From Ctena decussata (lineage: Eukaryota > Mollusca > Bivalvia > Lucinida > Lucinidae): a stretch of 64,000 bases of DNA. Shown here piece after piece: positions 32,304-45,378 of this stretch. The position numbers and the translations under genes were made by a program. A model generated the notes under the pieces. It did no database searches. It had not been told where the DNA came from and saw only the letters and a list, made by a program, of their open reading frames with translations. Numbering within the stretch: the stretch's first letter is position 1; the number at the start of each line of letters is the position of its first letter. The DNA is taken from contig OZ022502.1 of the NCBI GenBank assembly GCA_963989385.1, positions 12,325,001 through 12,389,000 of the forward strand, in the 5' to 3' direction.

Positions 32304-34100
32304 AACAAGAGGGTGATGAGCCCTGAATCACTCACCTAAGTAAAAAGGTCAAAGGCCAAACAAGGGTTGTCATTTGTGCAAACCTGATAGTTTGAAACTG
32401 CAAAAATATGAGACATTGGAAAACATCATAGAATGACCTTGTCCTCTATTACTCTATCAACTTTTTACCAAAGCCTTCTACAAGTCCCATGAATCCTTAT
32501 GTTTAAGCATTTTCCCATATAAAAACACCAGGGGCCATATTCATAAAGCCACTTAAGTGGTTGCTATGCTGTTGCTAATGCTAAATATCTATTAAGGAGA
32601 TTCCCTACAACTATGAAATTTGGTCTGGAGGAACAGTCTTTGTAAGACTGTTCCTCCAGACCAAATTTCATAGTTGTAGGGAATCTCCTTCAAAGAAATT
32701 TAGCCTTAGCAACAGCATAGCAACCACTTAAGTCGTTTTATGAATACGGCCCCAGAAAGCAAATTTGACCTTGCCGTAAGAAAGCAAATTTGACCATGCC
32801 ATAAAAAAGTCAAAGTCTATCTAATGTCATCATTTGAGCAGTCTTAATAGTACTTGTGTACCCAATCCTACATACAAAATTTCAAGGCCAACCATCAATT
32901 GGTTCTAGAGAAGAAGATTTTAAAGGTTTTTACCATATATGGGTGTGGTGGCCATGTTGGTCATGTGTTGTGGACTGCTTGAACAAATTTTCATTCCTAC
33001 AAGCCCTGGAGGTGCTTTAAAAAAATTTCGCCCAGTGGATTTGGAGGAGATGCTAGAAACTCTTGAAAATATGAGAGACATTGGTCAGAGACTGACTTTG
33101 ACCTCTTTTACTCTCAAATCTTCATGTTCTCGTTTAGATGTTACTGTATATATCAATTTCTAGACCTAAATCTTCTATTATTTTGATGAACTCTTATGTT
33201 CAAACATTTTCCCATATAATATCACCAGAAAACAAATTTGCCCTTGCCCATAAAAGTCAAGGTCAAGCCAAAGTCAACATTTGAACAATCTTAGTAGAAC
33301 TTGAGTAGTAACATGATTCATACTAAGTTTCAAGGCCAGCCATCAATTAGTTCTAGAGGAATTTTTTAAAAGGTTGTTTACCATATATGGGTGTGGTGGC
33401 AATGTTGGTCATGTGCCCTGGACCATTATAGCAAATTTTTGTCTCTCATTATCCCTGAAATATGAAATTTGGTTTCAACTGGTCCAGTGGCTTCCAAGGA
33501 AATGTTGAATATAAGAGACCTGGGTCAAAGATGACCTTGACCTCTTGTACACACAACGCATGTACTCATTAAGACGGCTTTATAAACCACTTTTTAGGCC
33601 AAAATCTTCAACAGTTTTAGTGAAATACTATGTTCTAGCATTTTCCCATATGAAAGCACCAGAAAGCAAATTTGACCTTGCCGTATTAAAGGTCAACCCA
33701 AGGTCATCATTTGAACAATCTTTGTAGAACTATAGTACCTGATGCTACATACCAAGTTTCAAGGCCATTTGTGAATTGGTTCAGGAGAAGAAGATTTTTA
33801 AAGCTATAAACTCTTATATGCAAGCATTTTCCCATATAATAACACAAGAAGGCAAATTTGACCTTGCTGTCAAAAGTCAAGGTCAAGCCATGGTCATCAT
33901 TTGAACAATCCTAGTAGTACTTGGGTAACAGCCTGATTCTTTATTCCAGGTTTCAAGGTCATCCATAAATTGGTTCTAGAGGAAAAAGTTTAAAGCTTTT
34001 TACAATACATATGGGCGTGGGGGCCATGTTGGTCATGTGACCCGGACCGTTTGGACAAATTTTCGTTCCCTCAACCCCTGGAGGCTCTGTATGAAATAAA
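32304..34100 (+). mobile_element. Array element, 5' part, CArG family
   Basis: It starts AACAAGAGGGTGATGAGCCC (32304) then TGAATCACTCACCT, the mirror of the 14962 end. Units of about 450 bp carry the CATATATGGG.GTG..GGCCATGTTGGTCATGTG core near 32932, 33382 and 34002. It stops without the hairpin end near 34100 and is interrupted at 32532-32752. Confidence 0.8.
32532..32752. mobile_element. Long palindromic MITE with CAG target duplication
   Basis: GGGCCATATTCATAAAGC to TTTATGAATACGGCCC, 221 bp, flanked by CAG (32529-32531 and 32753-32755). The inner arms pair perfectly over about 46 bp (AAGGAGATTCCCTACAAC...). Sister units of the array show the empty site (CACCAGAAAGC), confirming insertion. 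Confidence 0.9.
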
Positions 34101-34719
34101 AATATAATTCCTCCTACAAAAATTCAAGTTGCTATAATAACAGGAAATCTACCGCTTACAAAACTCTTACACTGATTCTCAAGAAAGTGTAACGAATGGT
34201 GTCATGGCTTTAAACGCATGTACATGTATAATTTTATTTTGAGTTGTCGATTAAATCAAATAAGTGCATGCTCTGAAATTTCTGCTACTACCTAAAATAT
34301 TTAAGTTATAATATTGATTCAAATACACAGAAATACTCACATTATCATACCTGATACTGAAGGACCCCCCTATTTTTTGCATGTCATAATTAAAGATGTC
34401 AACATTTATCTTAAATTCTTTTGAAGACTTTCGGCGTGAAGCAAATAGTCTTGAATTGGAAAGTTTGGTTTTATCGAGTCCTTTTGACTAGTGATTAATG
34501 GGTATACGTTGGAACATTGCTTTGTTTAACTCATGACCGTTTCTTGTCACTGACTTCTGTGTATGCTACGAGCCCAAGCATTAACAATGCATTCCAAAGT
34601 TTCGGATGAGGCTAACAAGGTTTGTTTTTTCATCAAGGAGGTCATAATCAGTCACTCTGACAGGCCATAAATAGTTAAATTCAAATTTTGTTTTGACGTG
34701 TCCTTAGTATTCTGAAACC
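34101..34719. other. Between array elements, nothing recognised
   Basis: Non-repetitive AT-rich sequence. A minus-strand GTATGA donor-like site after TCAGTATCAG at about 34351 was noted, but no paired acceptor was found. Confidence 0.4.
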
Positions 34720-37700
34720 AGAGGACCAATGGTCCTGTAGCTCACCTGACACTTGGTCCTGGTATATATTTTCATGCTTTTATACATGTATATAGCACCA
34801 GGGCAGGGGCCCCCTCCCTTGGGGATTAATGTTGAGTTCAAGTTCTATATACCAAGCCACAAGGTCACTGGGCCTTTGTTTCTCGACAAAGATTTCTGAA
34901 GGGTTTTTATCATAAATGGGTGTGGCGGCCACCATGTTCATACGACCATGACCATCTGAACAAACATTGATTCCTTTGACCCAGTATTAAAGCTCCATAT
35001 GAAATACAGTAATCATTCGTATAAACTATGATGGGCCTGAGTGCCCAATGCTACATATCGGTACCAAGTTTCAAGGTTATAGGCCTTTCGGTTCTTGAGA
35101 AAAAGACTTTTGAAGAGTTTTTACCATATATGGGCATGGTGGCCATCTTGGTCAAGTGACCAAGACCATCTGAACAAACTATGGTTCCTTTAAACCAGTG
35201 AAGCTCCATATGAAATATGGCTTCAATTGACCTTAGTGGCCTCTGAGAAGATGTTTGAAAATGTTGACAGGTGACAGAATCTCAATGACCTTGTACAAAA
35301 GTCAAAGAATGACCTTGACCTTTAACGACAAAACATCTTCATCTGGTCATTTAGTCAACCATATATACCAAATATTGCACCTTAGACTTAAATATATAGT
35401 TTCTGAAAAATCCACTGTTTAAGCATTTTCCCATATAAAAGACTACATAATGTACCAAAGTTGACAGTGTCATAAATTAGGTCAAGGTCAACGCATGATC
35501 ATTTGTATAAGGTATGATGGGCTTGAGTGCCAAAAGCTACATACCAAGTTTCACGATCATACACCTTTTGGTTCTGGAGAAGAAGATTTTGAAGGGTTTT
35601 TACCATATACGGGCATGGCGGCCATTTTGGTCAAGACCCTGAGAACAAACTTTTATTCCCTGATCACACTTAGACTCCATATGAAATTTTGCTTCAATCA
35701 GACCAGTGGTTTTAGAGGAGTAGATGTTTTGAAAATCTTGAAGACGGACAGACCCACAAAATGACCTTGACCTTCAGTGACATAATATCTTCATCTGGTC
35801 ATTTAGTTGACCATATATACCATGTATTGTACCTTAGACTTAAATAGTTTCTGAGAAATCCACTGTATAAGCGTTTTCCCATATAAAAGCCTAACATACC
35901 AAAGTTGACCATGTCGTAAATTAATTTTAGGTCAACACATGGTCATGATTTGTATAAACTATGATGGGCCAGCATGCCACATACCAAGTTTCAAGGTCAT
36001 AGGTCTTTTGGTTCTGGAGAAGAAGATTTTTGAAGGGTTTTTACCATATATGGGCATGGCGGCCATCTTGGTCATGTGACACAGACCCCGGGTATACATG
36101 TACATACCAAGTTTCAAGGTCATAGGCCTTTTGGTTCTAGAGAAGAAGATTTTTGAAGGGTTTTTACCATATATGGGCATGGTGGCCATCTTGGTCATGT
36201 GACCCAGACCCCGGGTATACATGTACATACCAAGTTTCAAGGTCATAGGCCTTTTGGTTCTAGAGAAGAAGATTTTTGAAGGGTTTTTACCATATATGGG
36301 CATGGTGGCCATCTTGGTCATGTAGCCCAGCCCCCCGGTATAAACTTTAGTTCCCCTATCCCACTGAGACACTATATGAAATTTGGCTTCAATCTCCCCA
36401 GTGGTTTCAGAGGAGAAGATGTTTGAAAATCTTGATGACAAACAGACCGACAAAATGACTTTGACCTTCAGTGACATAATATCTTCCTCTGGTCATTTAG
36501 TTGACCATATATACCACATATTGTATCTTAGACTTAAATAGTTTCTGAGAAATCCAGTATTTAAGCGTTTTCCTGCATGCCCAAAGCTACATACCAAGTT
36601 TCAAGGTCATAGGCCTTTTCTGGAGAAGAAGATTTTTGAAAGTTTTTTACCATATATGGGCATGGCACCATCCTGGTCATGTGACCCAGACCCCGGGTAC
36701 AAACTTTTGTTCCCCCATCCCACTGAGACTCCATATGAAATTTGGCTTCAGTCGGCCCAGTGGTTTCAGAGGAGAAGATGTTTGAAAATCGTGACAACGG
36801 ATGGTCCGACGGAATGACCTTGACCTTTAGTGACATGTACCTTCATCTGGTCATTTAGTCGACCATGTATACCAAGTATTGTACCTTAGACTTAAATATT
36901 TTCTGAGAAATCCATTGTTTAAGCGTTTTCCAATATAAAAGCCTAACATACCAAAGTTGACCATGCCGTAAATTAGATCAAGGTCAACACAAGGTCATCA
37001 TTTGTATTTACTATGTTGGGCCCACATGCCCAATGCTACATACCAAGTTTCAAGGTCATAGGTCTTTGGGTTCCGGAGAAGAAGCTTTTTGAAGGGTTTT
37101 TACCATATATGGGCATGGCGGCCATCTTGGTCATGTGAACCAGACCTTGGGTATAAAATTTCGTTCCCCTATCCCACTGAGACTCCATATGAAATTTGGC
37201 TTCAATCGGCCCAGTGGTTTCAGAGGGGAAGATGTTTGAAAATCTTGACGACGGATGGTCCGACGGAATGACCTTGACCTTTAGTGACATAATATCTTCA
37301 TCTGGTCATTTAGTCGAGCATGTATACCAAGTATTGTACCTTATTTGTACCTCAGACTTAAATATTTTCTGAGAAATCCACTGTTAAAGCATTTTTCAAT
37401 ATAAAAGCCTAACGTACCAAAGTTGACCATGCCGTAAATTAGGTCAAGGTCAACGTTAGGTCATGATTTGCATAAACTACGATGGGCCCGCACAGCCGAT
37501 GCTACATTCCAAGTTTCAAGTTCATAGGTCTTTCAGTTCTTGGGGAAGAAGATTTTTTAAGGGTTTTTACCATATATGGGTATGGCGGCCATCTTGGTCA
37601 TGTGACCCAGACCCCAGGTATAAACTTTCGTTCCCCCATCCCACTGAGACTCCATATTAAATTTGGCTTCAATCGGCCCAGTGGTTTCAGAGGAGAAGAT

Positions 37701-39180
37701 GTTTGAAAATCTTGACGACGGATGGTCCGACGGAATGACCTTGACCTTCAGTGACATAATATCTTCATCTGGTCATTTAGTCGACCATGTATACCAAGTA
37801 TTGTACCTTAGACTTAAATATTTTCTGAGAAATCCACTGTTTAAGCGTTTTCCAATATAAAAGCCTAACGTACCAAAGTTGACCATTCCGTAAATTAGGT
37901 CAAGGTCAACGCAAGGTCATGATTTGTGTAAACTATGATGGGCCGGCATGCCCGATGCTACATACCAAGTTTCAAGGTCATAGGCCATTTGGTTCTGGAG
38001 AAGAAGATTTTTGAAGGGTTTTTACCATATATGGTCATGGCGGCCATCTTGGTCATGTGACCCAGACCCCGGGTATAAACTTTCGTCCCCCCATCCCACT
38101 GAGACTCCATATGAAATTTGGCTTCAATCGGCCCAGTGGTTTCAGGAGAGGATGTTTGAAAATCTTGACGACGGATGGTCCAACGGAATGACCTTGACCC
38201 TTAGTGACATAATATCTTCATCTGGTCATTTAGTCGACCATGTATACCAAGTATTGTACCTTAGACTTAAATATTTTCTGAGAAATCCACTATTTAAGCT
38301 TTTTCCAATATAAAAGCCTAACGTACCAAAGTTGACCATGCCGTAAATTAGGTCAAGGTCAAAGCAAGGTCATGATTTGTATAAACTATGATGGGCCGTC
38401 ATGCCCAATGCTACATACCAAGTTTCAAGGTCATAGGCCTTTTGGTTCTGAAGAAGAAGATTTTTGAAGGGTTTTTACCATATATGGGCATGGCGGCCAT
38501 CTTGGTCATGTGACCCAGACCCCGGGTATAAACTTTCGTCCCCCCATCCCACTGAGACTCCATATGAAATTTGGCTTCAATCGGCCCAGTAGTTTCAGAG
38601 GAGAAGATGTTTGAAAATCTTGACGGCGGATGGTCCGATGGAATGACCTTGACCTTTAGTGACATACATCTTCATCTGGACATTTAGTCGACCATGTATA
38701 CCAAGTATTGTTCCTTAAACTTAAATAGTTTCTGAGAAATCCACTGTTTAAGCGTTTTCCCATATAAAAGCCTCACGTACCAAAGTTGACCATACCGTAA
38801 ATTAGGTCAAGGTCGACGCAAGGTCATGATTTGTACAAACTATGATGGGCCGGCATGCCCAATGCTACATACCAAGTTTCAAGGTCATAGGCCATTTGGT
38901 TCTGGAGAAGAAGATTTTTGAAGGGTTTTTACCATATATGGGCGTGGCGGCCATCTTGGTCATGTGACCCAGATACCCCGAACAAACTTTCGTTCCCCCG
39001 ACCTAGGTAGGCTCCATATGAAATATGGCTTCAATCGGCCCAGTGGTTTCAGAGGAGAAGATGTTTGAAAATGTTGACGACGGACGACGGACGACGGACG
39101 GACGGACGGACGGACGGACGGACGACGGATGCCAGGCTATACTATAAGCTTACCTATGAGCCTAAAGGCTCAGGTGAGCT
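34720..39180 (+). mobile_element. 4.5-kb array element, CArG family, about 455-bp units
   Basis: It starts AGAGGACCAATGGTCCTGTA then GCTCACCTGACAC. It ends with a GGAC/GACG microsatellite (about 39078-39128) and the hairpin AGCTTACCTATGAGCC..GGCTCAGGTGAGCT (39147-39180). The core CCATATATGGGCATGG recurs near 35123, 35602 (variant), 36043, 36168, 36292, 36650, 37109, 37569, 38024, 38477 and 38930. The last units are 453-460 bp apart. 36043-36400 is a local 125-bp triplication. No real coding sequence. Confidence 0.9.
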
Positions 39181-41181
39181 AAAAACGTAATTTTTCAAGT
39201 GTATTTTACGAGTCAAGCCAAAGTCACCCAGTATATAAACAAGAAAGACACCTATTGCCTGTCGTAGAAAGGAGACAACCCCTACTGGTCACTGGACAAC
39301 TATCGTAACCCTTAACGAATATCCTTCGTAGAAAATAAGTTTCACGTTTCATAAAATTATTTTACGGGACGTATTATACGGGACAGTAATTCTGAGTAGT
39401 ACAGGAATGGACCCAGCAAGAAGCTTATACACTCTTAAAAAGGGCACATTGTCTTATTCATTTAAAAATGTACACATGAACGGCCAATCGGAAGCTGAAA
39501 AAGATTGAAAACATTGGGAAAAAATTTCAGTTTTTGAATTTTTCATATTATGATTTCTTGATTCAACAAAATATTCATTTAGTATTACCTACTTCTTAAA
39601 CTGAATTTGATATGTCCATATATGCGCTAAATATTTTCCACTGATTGTATTGGGCAATTAAAATGAAACACTGATGCACTATGGTCTATCTTTAGGCAAC
39701 AAATCGACGTTCGAGCAGTCCCGTATAATACAGAAATGAGTCCCGTAAAATACAGTTACATTTGATAGCAGTTCTTTAAGGAAAAATCGTTCCGACAAAC
39801 CTGAGGATTAGAAATTATGTTTTAAATTAATTATAATATATGTGTCTTTATTCTCTGCCCTAGACTGAGTAATCTGTTCTCTTTATCTGTAATTTTAATT
39901 TGTTTTCTTGGAAAATTTGGTTAAATTTCAATTCTGCAAAAATAAATTGCCTAATTCGCAATTTATGTGGCGCTAGAAATGATGTTCTTCTGCGGTTTAG
40001 TTATCTATAAGTGTTATATAAGTGTTATTTTCCTCACAAATTGGATATTTTCTTAGTGGGAAGACTGGAGAAATTGTGCGATCAAATACAACATTAATGT
40101 CCCGTAAATTACAAACTTAAAACAAGTTTCACTGCCTTAATAAGATAATTTTATGGTAATATTTTGTCATATAACAACATAGTATATACAAGTCAAAGAT
40201 GCTTGACCTTTAGATGCATGTATCTTGAAATATTCTTGTTGGAAAGTCTCATATGACAACTATTGAGATTTCAAGTTTTTCTATTTAAGAACTGAGAAAA
40301 AGAACTTGAAATGCAAAGCAGTATTGCTGACATAAAAAAGCAAACAGGCTGGCAAATTGTAACGCAAACAGTTCTCTGTGGTCAAACATAGAATTTGTTC
40401 ATGTAACAATATCGCATTTATCAATTTATGTTAATAGTTGTATCTAAACACAAACAGTTCACTGTCAAATTTTAAGATCGTGTATTTTACGGGACAGTAC
40501 GGAAGACATGAATAGCAGTGTAACCATTCTAGATGCTCTATAAAGCATATGCGTTTAATACAGACAGGTTGCAGTTTTAAAGTTTAAAACAGGAGTTTTT
40601 CTTGAGGATTTCAAATCTTTTACTTTATGTGTTTTGCAGGAATAGTTTTCTTTCATGTTAGTTAAGTACAATGGGTCGTATTGCTTCTTTTTGGTAGAGG
40701 AAGAGCATTTTGCTTTTTCAGAAATAACAGAGTGAAGATTTCTAGAGCTCAACTTCATCCTAAACAAAATCACTTGCCTCTTCGGTGGATTATACCCTTA
40801 TACTTCCAGTAATTGCTTCAAGTCTATAGGTATACATGACTCGTAGAATACTCGAGAGAAAGTTTAGTGCCTTCACGTTGTCTCTCATTATCTGAATTTA
40901 CCTGATATTTACTGTGCAATACTTTAGATTTAGCTTCGTGAGATACCAAAGTTGTGAAATGACAGTGAAATATCTCTATATGACTTGCTTACTTTTTCGA
41001 TTTTTTAACGACCCAAAAGTTACACTTTCTTGAGAATCAGTGCTTAACCTTTCAAAATTGGCCTATTAGTCCGAAGTCATCATACCCTGATCGATGTTAA
41101 TTCCTGTTTTACTTATAGATATAAAACCACATACAAAATTTCAAGTTGCTACAAAAAAAAAGCATCGCAAACGACTGCGTG
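39181..41181. other. Largely unique sequence between array elements
   Basis: Two kilobases with few repeats. A 72-codon Lys/Ser-rich minus-strand ORF (40555-40773) follows an acceptor-like TTTTGTTTAG, but no family is recognised and there is no second line of support. Confidence 0.4.
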
Positions 41182-42006
41182 ATACCCCGCCACTGCAAAC
41201 CTATGTCATTCGCCGATTTTTCCAGATTTATTTTTTCTCTGAATAACCCCAGGGCAGCCAAACCGCAAAGTTTTTGTCATGACAGGACACTTCATTACTC
41301 TGATCACTTTCTAGAAACTTCCGATAAATTACTTACCACTCTAATCATATACAATTTCAGTGATTTTATACTTTTACATACATTTTATCATCATTTTATA
41401 TCTGTATATAGCGGCGTGGGGGGGGGGGGGGGGGGGGGGGGAGTGGGGGGGGGGGGGGGTGGGTGGGGGGCTGGGGGTGGGGGGTGGGGGTGCAAGGGAT
41501 AACTTCTATGGGGTAAATTCTGAGCATCACAGGAGGCTTTCAGCACTCTGATCATTTGGTGAAAGTTTAAGAAAAACTGCGTCAAACTCAGATTTTATAT
41601 GATTTTCTCAAGATTTGACACATGTATATAGCCCCAGGGAAGGGGCAGATTACTCCAAAGGATAAAATTTTTGCGCTAATACAAAGCTTTTGTTACTTTG
41701 ATGACTTTTGTGAAGTTTCATGATGATCCTCCAAATAGTAAAGGAGCTACAAGCAAAAAAAAAACATTTTTTGTACATTGAAAAGTGCCATAACTCTGAC
41801 AGAAATTATCGAAATTTGCCCATTAACAATCCCAAGCGAGACATTCTTGGTACAAAAGCATATGCAAAATTTGAATGAAATCCGTTAATAAATACTTAAG
41901 TTATCGAATAGGAATGAAGTGCGGATGGACAGACGGACGGACGGACAGACACATGGACGGCCAACGTGAAAACATAATACCCTGCCACTAACGTGTGGCG
42001 GGGTAT
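41182..42006. mobile_element. Short array-type element with ATACCCCGCCA ends
   Basis: Perfect 11-bp ends ATACCCCGCCA (41182-41192) and TGGCGGGGTAT (41996-42006) with a GGAC/GACA microsatellite (about 41930-41960) before the right hairpin. The interior has two loosely related blocks rather than a long array, plus an 80-bp G-rich run (about 41415-41495). Confidence 0.85.
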
Positions 42007-42452
42007 AAAAACATCTTAATCTGAGTCTAACAGGATCACATACAGACGGAGGTACAGACATATATACGTCATAACATACACACGAACGCACGACCGAAAC
42101 ACTTTTTGCCCTCGGCATCATCAGATGACGGGGGCATAAATAACAAGTAAACATCTCAAATTCAGTTTTGTGAAATCACAATATTTTGGATTTGCAGATC
42201 GATATTATTCAAAACCAGTTGTTTAAGACAAACTTCTAATATCACTTAATATTTCGGTTCAGCGAAATTACAAATGTAATTTTATGATATCACATAATAG
42301 GAATGTTTGTTATGATCTCATAAACTCGAATTAGTATGATCGCAAAATAAAGTCAGTGACCCAGGAAAGGGTTTTTTTTTAAATAAAAACAACACCTCAG
42401 TATTTTGTATATAGAGAACTTGTGCCATTGCAAACAATGAAGAACCAAATTT

Positions 42453-42645
42453 GAGCCGCGACACGAGAAAACCAACAAAGTGGCATGAGCGCCCAGCGAA
42501 TACTCAGCTCAGCCTGTTCGCTTGAAGCCAGCTCAGACCCTTAGCTACCCTTATCAAAGTGAACTCCGACTTGGCGGATTCCCAGGCAGATCTGAGTCTG
42601 CGCTTTGCGCAAAACCATTTTGTTGGTTTTGTCGTGTCGCGGTTC
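42453..42645. mobile_element. MITE family 1, copy 5
   Basis: 193 bp from GAGCCGCGACACGAG to GTCGTGTCGCGGTTC with ATTT on both sides. Shorter than its relatives in the centre. Confidence 0.88.
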
Positions 42646-42700
42646 ATTTACCGTGCTTCTATAGTTATAAGACTGAGTTTTTCCCTTTCAATGCAAACCA

Positions 42701-45340
42701 AACAAGAGGCCCATGAGGCCCTGAATTGCTCAATCGAGCAATTGGCCAAGTGGCTTTTTCTTATGTTTGAAATTGGCAAAATATGAGTTTGGTCAAAAGT
42801 CAAAGAATGACCATGACCTCTTGTGCTCATAAATCTTCATGTACTCATATACCATTTTTAGGCCAAAATCTTCAAAATTTTCCATGAAATATTGAGAAGG
42901 AATTTTTTTAAAGGTTTTACCATATATGGGCATGGTGGCCATGTTTGTTATGTGACCTGGACTGTTTGAACAAATTTTTGTTCCCCAACCCCTGGAGGCT
43001 CACATATGAAATTTGGTTACAATTGGTCCAGTGGCTTTTGAGATGATGTTTGAAACTGTCAAAATATGAGAAACCTGGGTCAAAGGTCAACAAATGACCT
43101 TGACTTTTTGTACTCATACATATTCATATACTCATTAAAATGATTGTATATACCAATTTTAGGCCAAAATCTTCAAAACTTGCCATCAACCTTATGTTCT
43201 AAGCATTGTCCCATATTTTACCTTGCCGTAAAAAGCTCAAGGTCAACCTAAGGTCATCATTTGAACAACCGTGTTAGTACTTGAGTACCATATGCTACAA
43301 ACCAAGTTTCAAGGCCATTGGTTCTGGAGAAGAAGATTTTTGGAGCTCTTTACCATATATGGGCGTGGCCGCCATGTTGGTCATGTGACCTGGAAAGTTT
43401 GAACAAATTTTTGTTCCATCAACCCCTGGAGACTATAATGAAATTTGGTTACAGTTGACCCTGTGGCTTTTTGAGGAGATGTTTGAAATTGTCGATATAT
43501 GAGAGATCTGGGCCAAAGGTCAAATGACCTTGGCCTCTTGTAGTTATAATTAATTATGACCTCATTAAGACGACTACACTAATTTTTAGGCCAAAAATCA
43601 TCAAAGCTTTCCATGAAATCTTATGTTCTAGCATTTTCCCATATTTGACTTTGCCGTAAAATGGTCAAGTTCAACCCAAGGTCATCATCTGAACAACCTT
43701 GGAGGTACTTGAGTACCTTATGCTACATACCAAGTTTCAAGGCCATTGGTCTATTGGTTCTGGAGAAGAAGATTTTTTAAGCTTTTTACCATATATGGGC
43801 TTGGCAGCCATGTTGGTCATGTGACCTGGTAAGTTTGAACAAATGTTTGTTCCGTCAACCCCTGAAGACTCTATATGCAATTTGGTTACAATTAGCCTAG
43901 TGGTTTTTGAGATGTTTGAAATTGTTGATATATGCGAGACTTGGTCAACGGTCAAAGAATGACCTTGACTTCTCGTATTCACAAATCTTCAAGTACTCGT
44001 TAAGATGACTGTGTGTATATACTCAGCGTCAGTTAACGCACCACTCTTATGTCATATTTTTGCTTAAATTCAGCGGTCGTACTGTATCAATAGGGTATAA
44101 TTATCATCTCGAACTATCTTATTACGCTCATGATGTCGTTTTGCTTAAAGGTGCGCTCTGAGTATGTGACGTACGTAAGCTCTAAGATCAAGAAAACAAA
44201 ATTCCAGCATAATTTTTACTCATCGGTGGATTTTGCTTGAGTACAAATAGCCTATCGAATCGCCATAGAAAAGAAATCCAGACCGCCGAATGCAACAAAG
44301 TGACTTGGATTCGAACGTCACTTTACTGTCACGTTCATCAAACATGGACAGACAGAAGTATTTTAAGGTAAATGTGTTATTTTTTTGCAACCCAAAATGC
44401 TGAGATCAGTAGAAGAAACTGAATTTCTGAAGTTTTGTGGGGCAAACGTCAACCATTATCCAGCCCGAGCATGACGTTACATAAATAACGCCACCCTTAT
44501 TTGCCGAGCCCCGTTATAAATTCCATGGAAGAAAAGTAGTTTTATGTCAAGAGACCTTCAAAAAAAAAAAAACAATTAATTTGCAATCAAGAGTCTGGCA
44601 GTGCGAGAAATATGGATTTATTAAGCTTTAAATGTGTCATATGATATCGACAGTTTTCAAAAACGTCAGAATTGACGTCACGCCAGTATAGGAACGAAAT
44701 TTAGTTTATCAGTCAAACGTCAGTACTGACGTCAGTTATGACGTTTTAAAACGTATGAAACGAAACGTATGAACGAAATTTAATTTGTAAACTCCTATCT
44801 TAATACCAGAAAATAAACATTTACTAAATCTTCAATTAAATGAAATCAAAGATTAAACGAACATAATGTGCCATAAAATCCAAACTGGTGCGTTTCCGTT
44901 GACGCTGAGTATACCAATTTTTAGCCCAAAATCTTCAACAGTTTCCAAGGTATCTTATGTTCTAGCATTTTGCCATATAAAAGGAAGCAAATTTGACCTT
45001 TCCGTAAAAAAGTCAAGGTCGACCCAAGGTCATAATTTGAACAATCTTGGTAGTAGTCGCGTACTCGATGCTGCATACCAAATTTCAAGGCCATCGGCCA
45101 TTTGGTTCTGGAGAAGATGTTTTAGGGTTTTTAGCATATATGGGCCGCCACGGCCATGTTGGTCATGTGACCAGGACCGTTTGAACAACTTTTCACGCCT
45201 TAGTCCCCTGGAGCCTCCATATGCTACATTACAATCGACCCAGCGGTTTCAGAGGAGAAGTTTGAAATTGTGGACGAACGGACGGACGACGGAGCCTGCT
45301 TATCCTTTCAGCTCCCCGGAGCCTCTGGCTCAGGTGAGCT
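42701..45340 (+). mobile_element. Array element, CArG family, with a transposon inside
   Basis: It starts AACAAGAGGCCCATGAGGCC and ends AGCTCCCCGGAGCC-TCT-GGCTCAGGTG.. (45310-45340) after a GGAC microsatellite (about 45275-45292). Units of about 435 bp carry CATATATGGGC..GGC.GCCATGTTGGTCATGTGACC near 42920, 43355, 43790 and 45135. It is interrupted at 44022-44909. Confidence 0.88.
44022..44909. mobile_element. 888-bp TIR transposon, TATA (or TA) target duplication
   Basis: Ends CTCAGCGTCA and TGACGCTGAG are flanked by TATA (44018-44021 and 44910-44913). Sister array units show the uninterrupted GTATATACCAATTTT site (near 43146). The inverted similarity extends loosely inward (ACGCACCA / TGGTGCGT). 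The interior has several TGACGTCA sites and no transposase frame. Confidence 0.85.
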
Positions 45341-45378
45341 AAAAATCTAGAACCGTTTTCTAAGACGCTACGCTTTTT

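Noticed and set aside
35959..36477. 172-codon minus-strand frame with three repeats of a MPIYGKNPSKIFF segment
   Set aside because: It runs antisense through array units that also lie in other elements; the repeat simply reflects the 125-bp triplication.
40555..40773. 72-codon Lys/Ser-rich minus-strand ORF after an acceptor-like site
   Set aside because: No domain, no start context and only a weak splice signal; kept as a lead linked to the candidate exon at 47024, not as a gene.
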